Assembly: GCF_000384335.2 (NCBI RefSeq)
Contig: NZ_KQ031382.1
Coordinates: 3,297,545 to 3,361,544, forward strand
Source: Hyphomicrobium sp. 99
GTDB lineage: Bacteria; Pseudomonadota; Alphaproteobacteria; Rhizobiales; Hyphomicrobiaceae
Direction of reading: 5' to 3'
DNA: 64,000 nt
A model generated the notes under the pieces. It searched no databases, had not been told where the DNA came from, and saw only the letters and a list, made by a program, of their open reading frames with translations. Positions 63,974 through 64,000 of this stretch are shown here, in pieces; positions within the stretch are counted from its first letter, which is position 1; every line of letters begins with the position of its first letter. The position numbers were made by a program, and so were the translations under genes.

Positions 63974-64000
63974 ATGAGCGATATCCAGCTTCGCCAGTTC
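63974..64000 (+). CDS. Start of a gene that runs off the window
   Basis: ATG with GAAGGATACTTCA upstream, then MSDIQLRQF before the window ends. Too short to identify. Confidence 0.5.

Overview
The window looks like chromosome of an alphaproteobacterium, most likely a member of the Hyphomicrobiales (Rhizobiales) and possibly near Hyphomicrobium. This rests on several features: a three-gene bc1 operon next to trmL, a groESL operon behind a CIRCE element, an H-NS-like regulator, a two-subunit B12-dependent methylmalonyl-CoA mutase, a btaA/btaB betaine-lipid pair and a high-GC codon style. The genus is inference only. No rRNA, tRNA, CRISPR array or prophage was seen.

Layout. 1-365: start of a catalase gene with a palindromic operator candidate upstream. 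508-5216: a methylthioadenosine (MTA) recycling cluster on the minus strand (mtnP, apt, a zinc-ribbon protein, an alpha/beta hydrolase, mtnA and a FucA-like class II aldolase), with one small membrane-protein gene on the opposite strand inside it. 5319-8113: the bc1 operon petA-petB-petC. 8336-18861: housekeeping genes (trmL, a methyltransferase-like membrane protein, an ABC exporter, hemF, a DUF2235 hydrolase, an Old Yellow Enzyme, a lysozyme-fold-like exported protein, a Nudix hydrolase, DUF6111, cca). 19142-21954: a probable phosphate-starvation lipid-remodelling operon (PlcP-type metallophosphoesterase, btaA, btaB). 21971-31133: small and low-complexity proteins, a DXD glycosyltransferase, groESL, an H-NS-like gene, superoxide dismutase, a patatin lipoprotein and DUF4236. 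31233-40798: a HerA-like ATPase and the two methylmalonyl-CoA mutase genes, split by about 3.6 kb of unrelated small membrane and exported proteins. 40851-41318: 190-bp tandem repeats. 41331-53298: exported proteins, proline iminopeptidase, a DEAD-box helicase, a Spy-like protein, an Aae-type aromatic-acid efflux trio, Ada and a CBS protein. 53379-59913: a surface-glycan and rearranged region (GT2, a GT4-GT2 fusion, an MFS transporter, a TupA-like ATP-grasp protein and a decayed copy of the MFS 3' end). 60129-64000: Hsp20, an IS3 orfA remnant, a kinase/P-loop fusion, a small cytochrome c and the start of one more gene.

Three things stand out. First, mtnP, apt and mtnA sit with a FucA-type aldolase rather than with the classical methionine-salvage enzymes, which fits the DHAP-shunt version of MTA recycling; the aldolase start region is a 9-bp tandem repeat carrying four in-frame GTG codons, the first overlapping the mtnA stop. 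Second, the metallophosphoesterase ahead of btaAB is better read as PlcP than as LpxH, and a weak Pho-box-like sequence lies upstream. Third, three 41-bp intergenic elements share one exact architecture (10-bp outer arm, GCCGG bulge, inner hairpin, single T, 10-bp outer arm) while both sets of arms differ between copies with complementarity kept, which is the pattern expected of a selected or mobile hairpin.

Start codons were adjusted where a ribosome-binding site or family length argued for it. TTG and GTG starts appear common here (plcP, btaA, apt, the aldolase). All assignments come from reading motifs by eye; no database search was possible.
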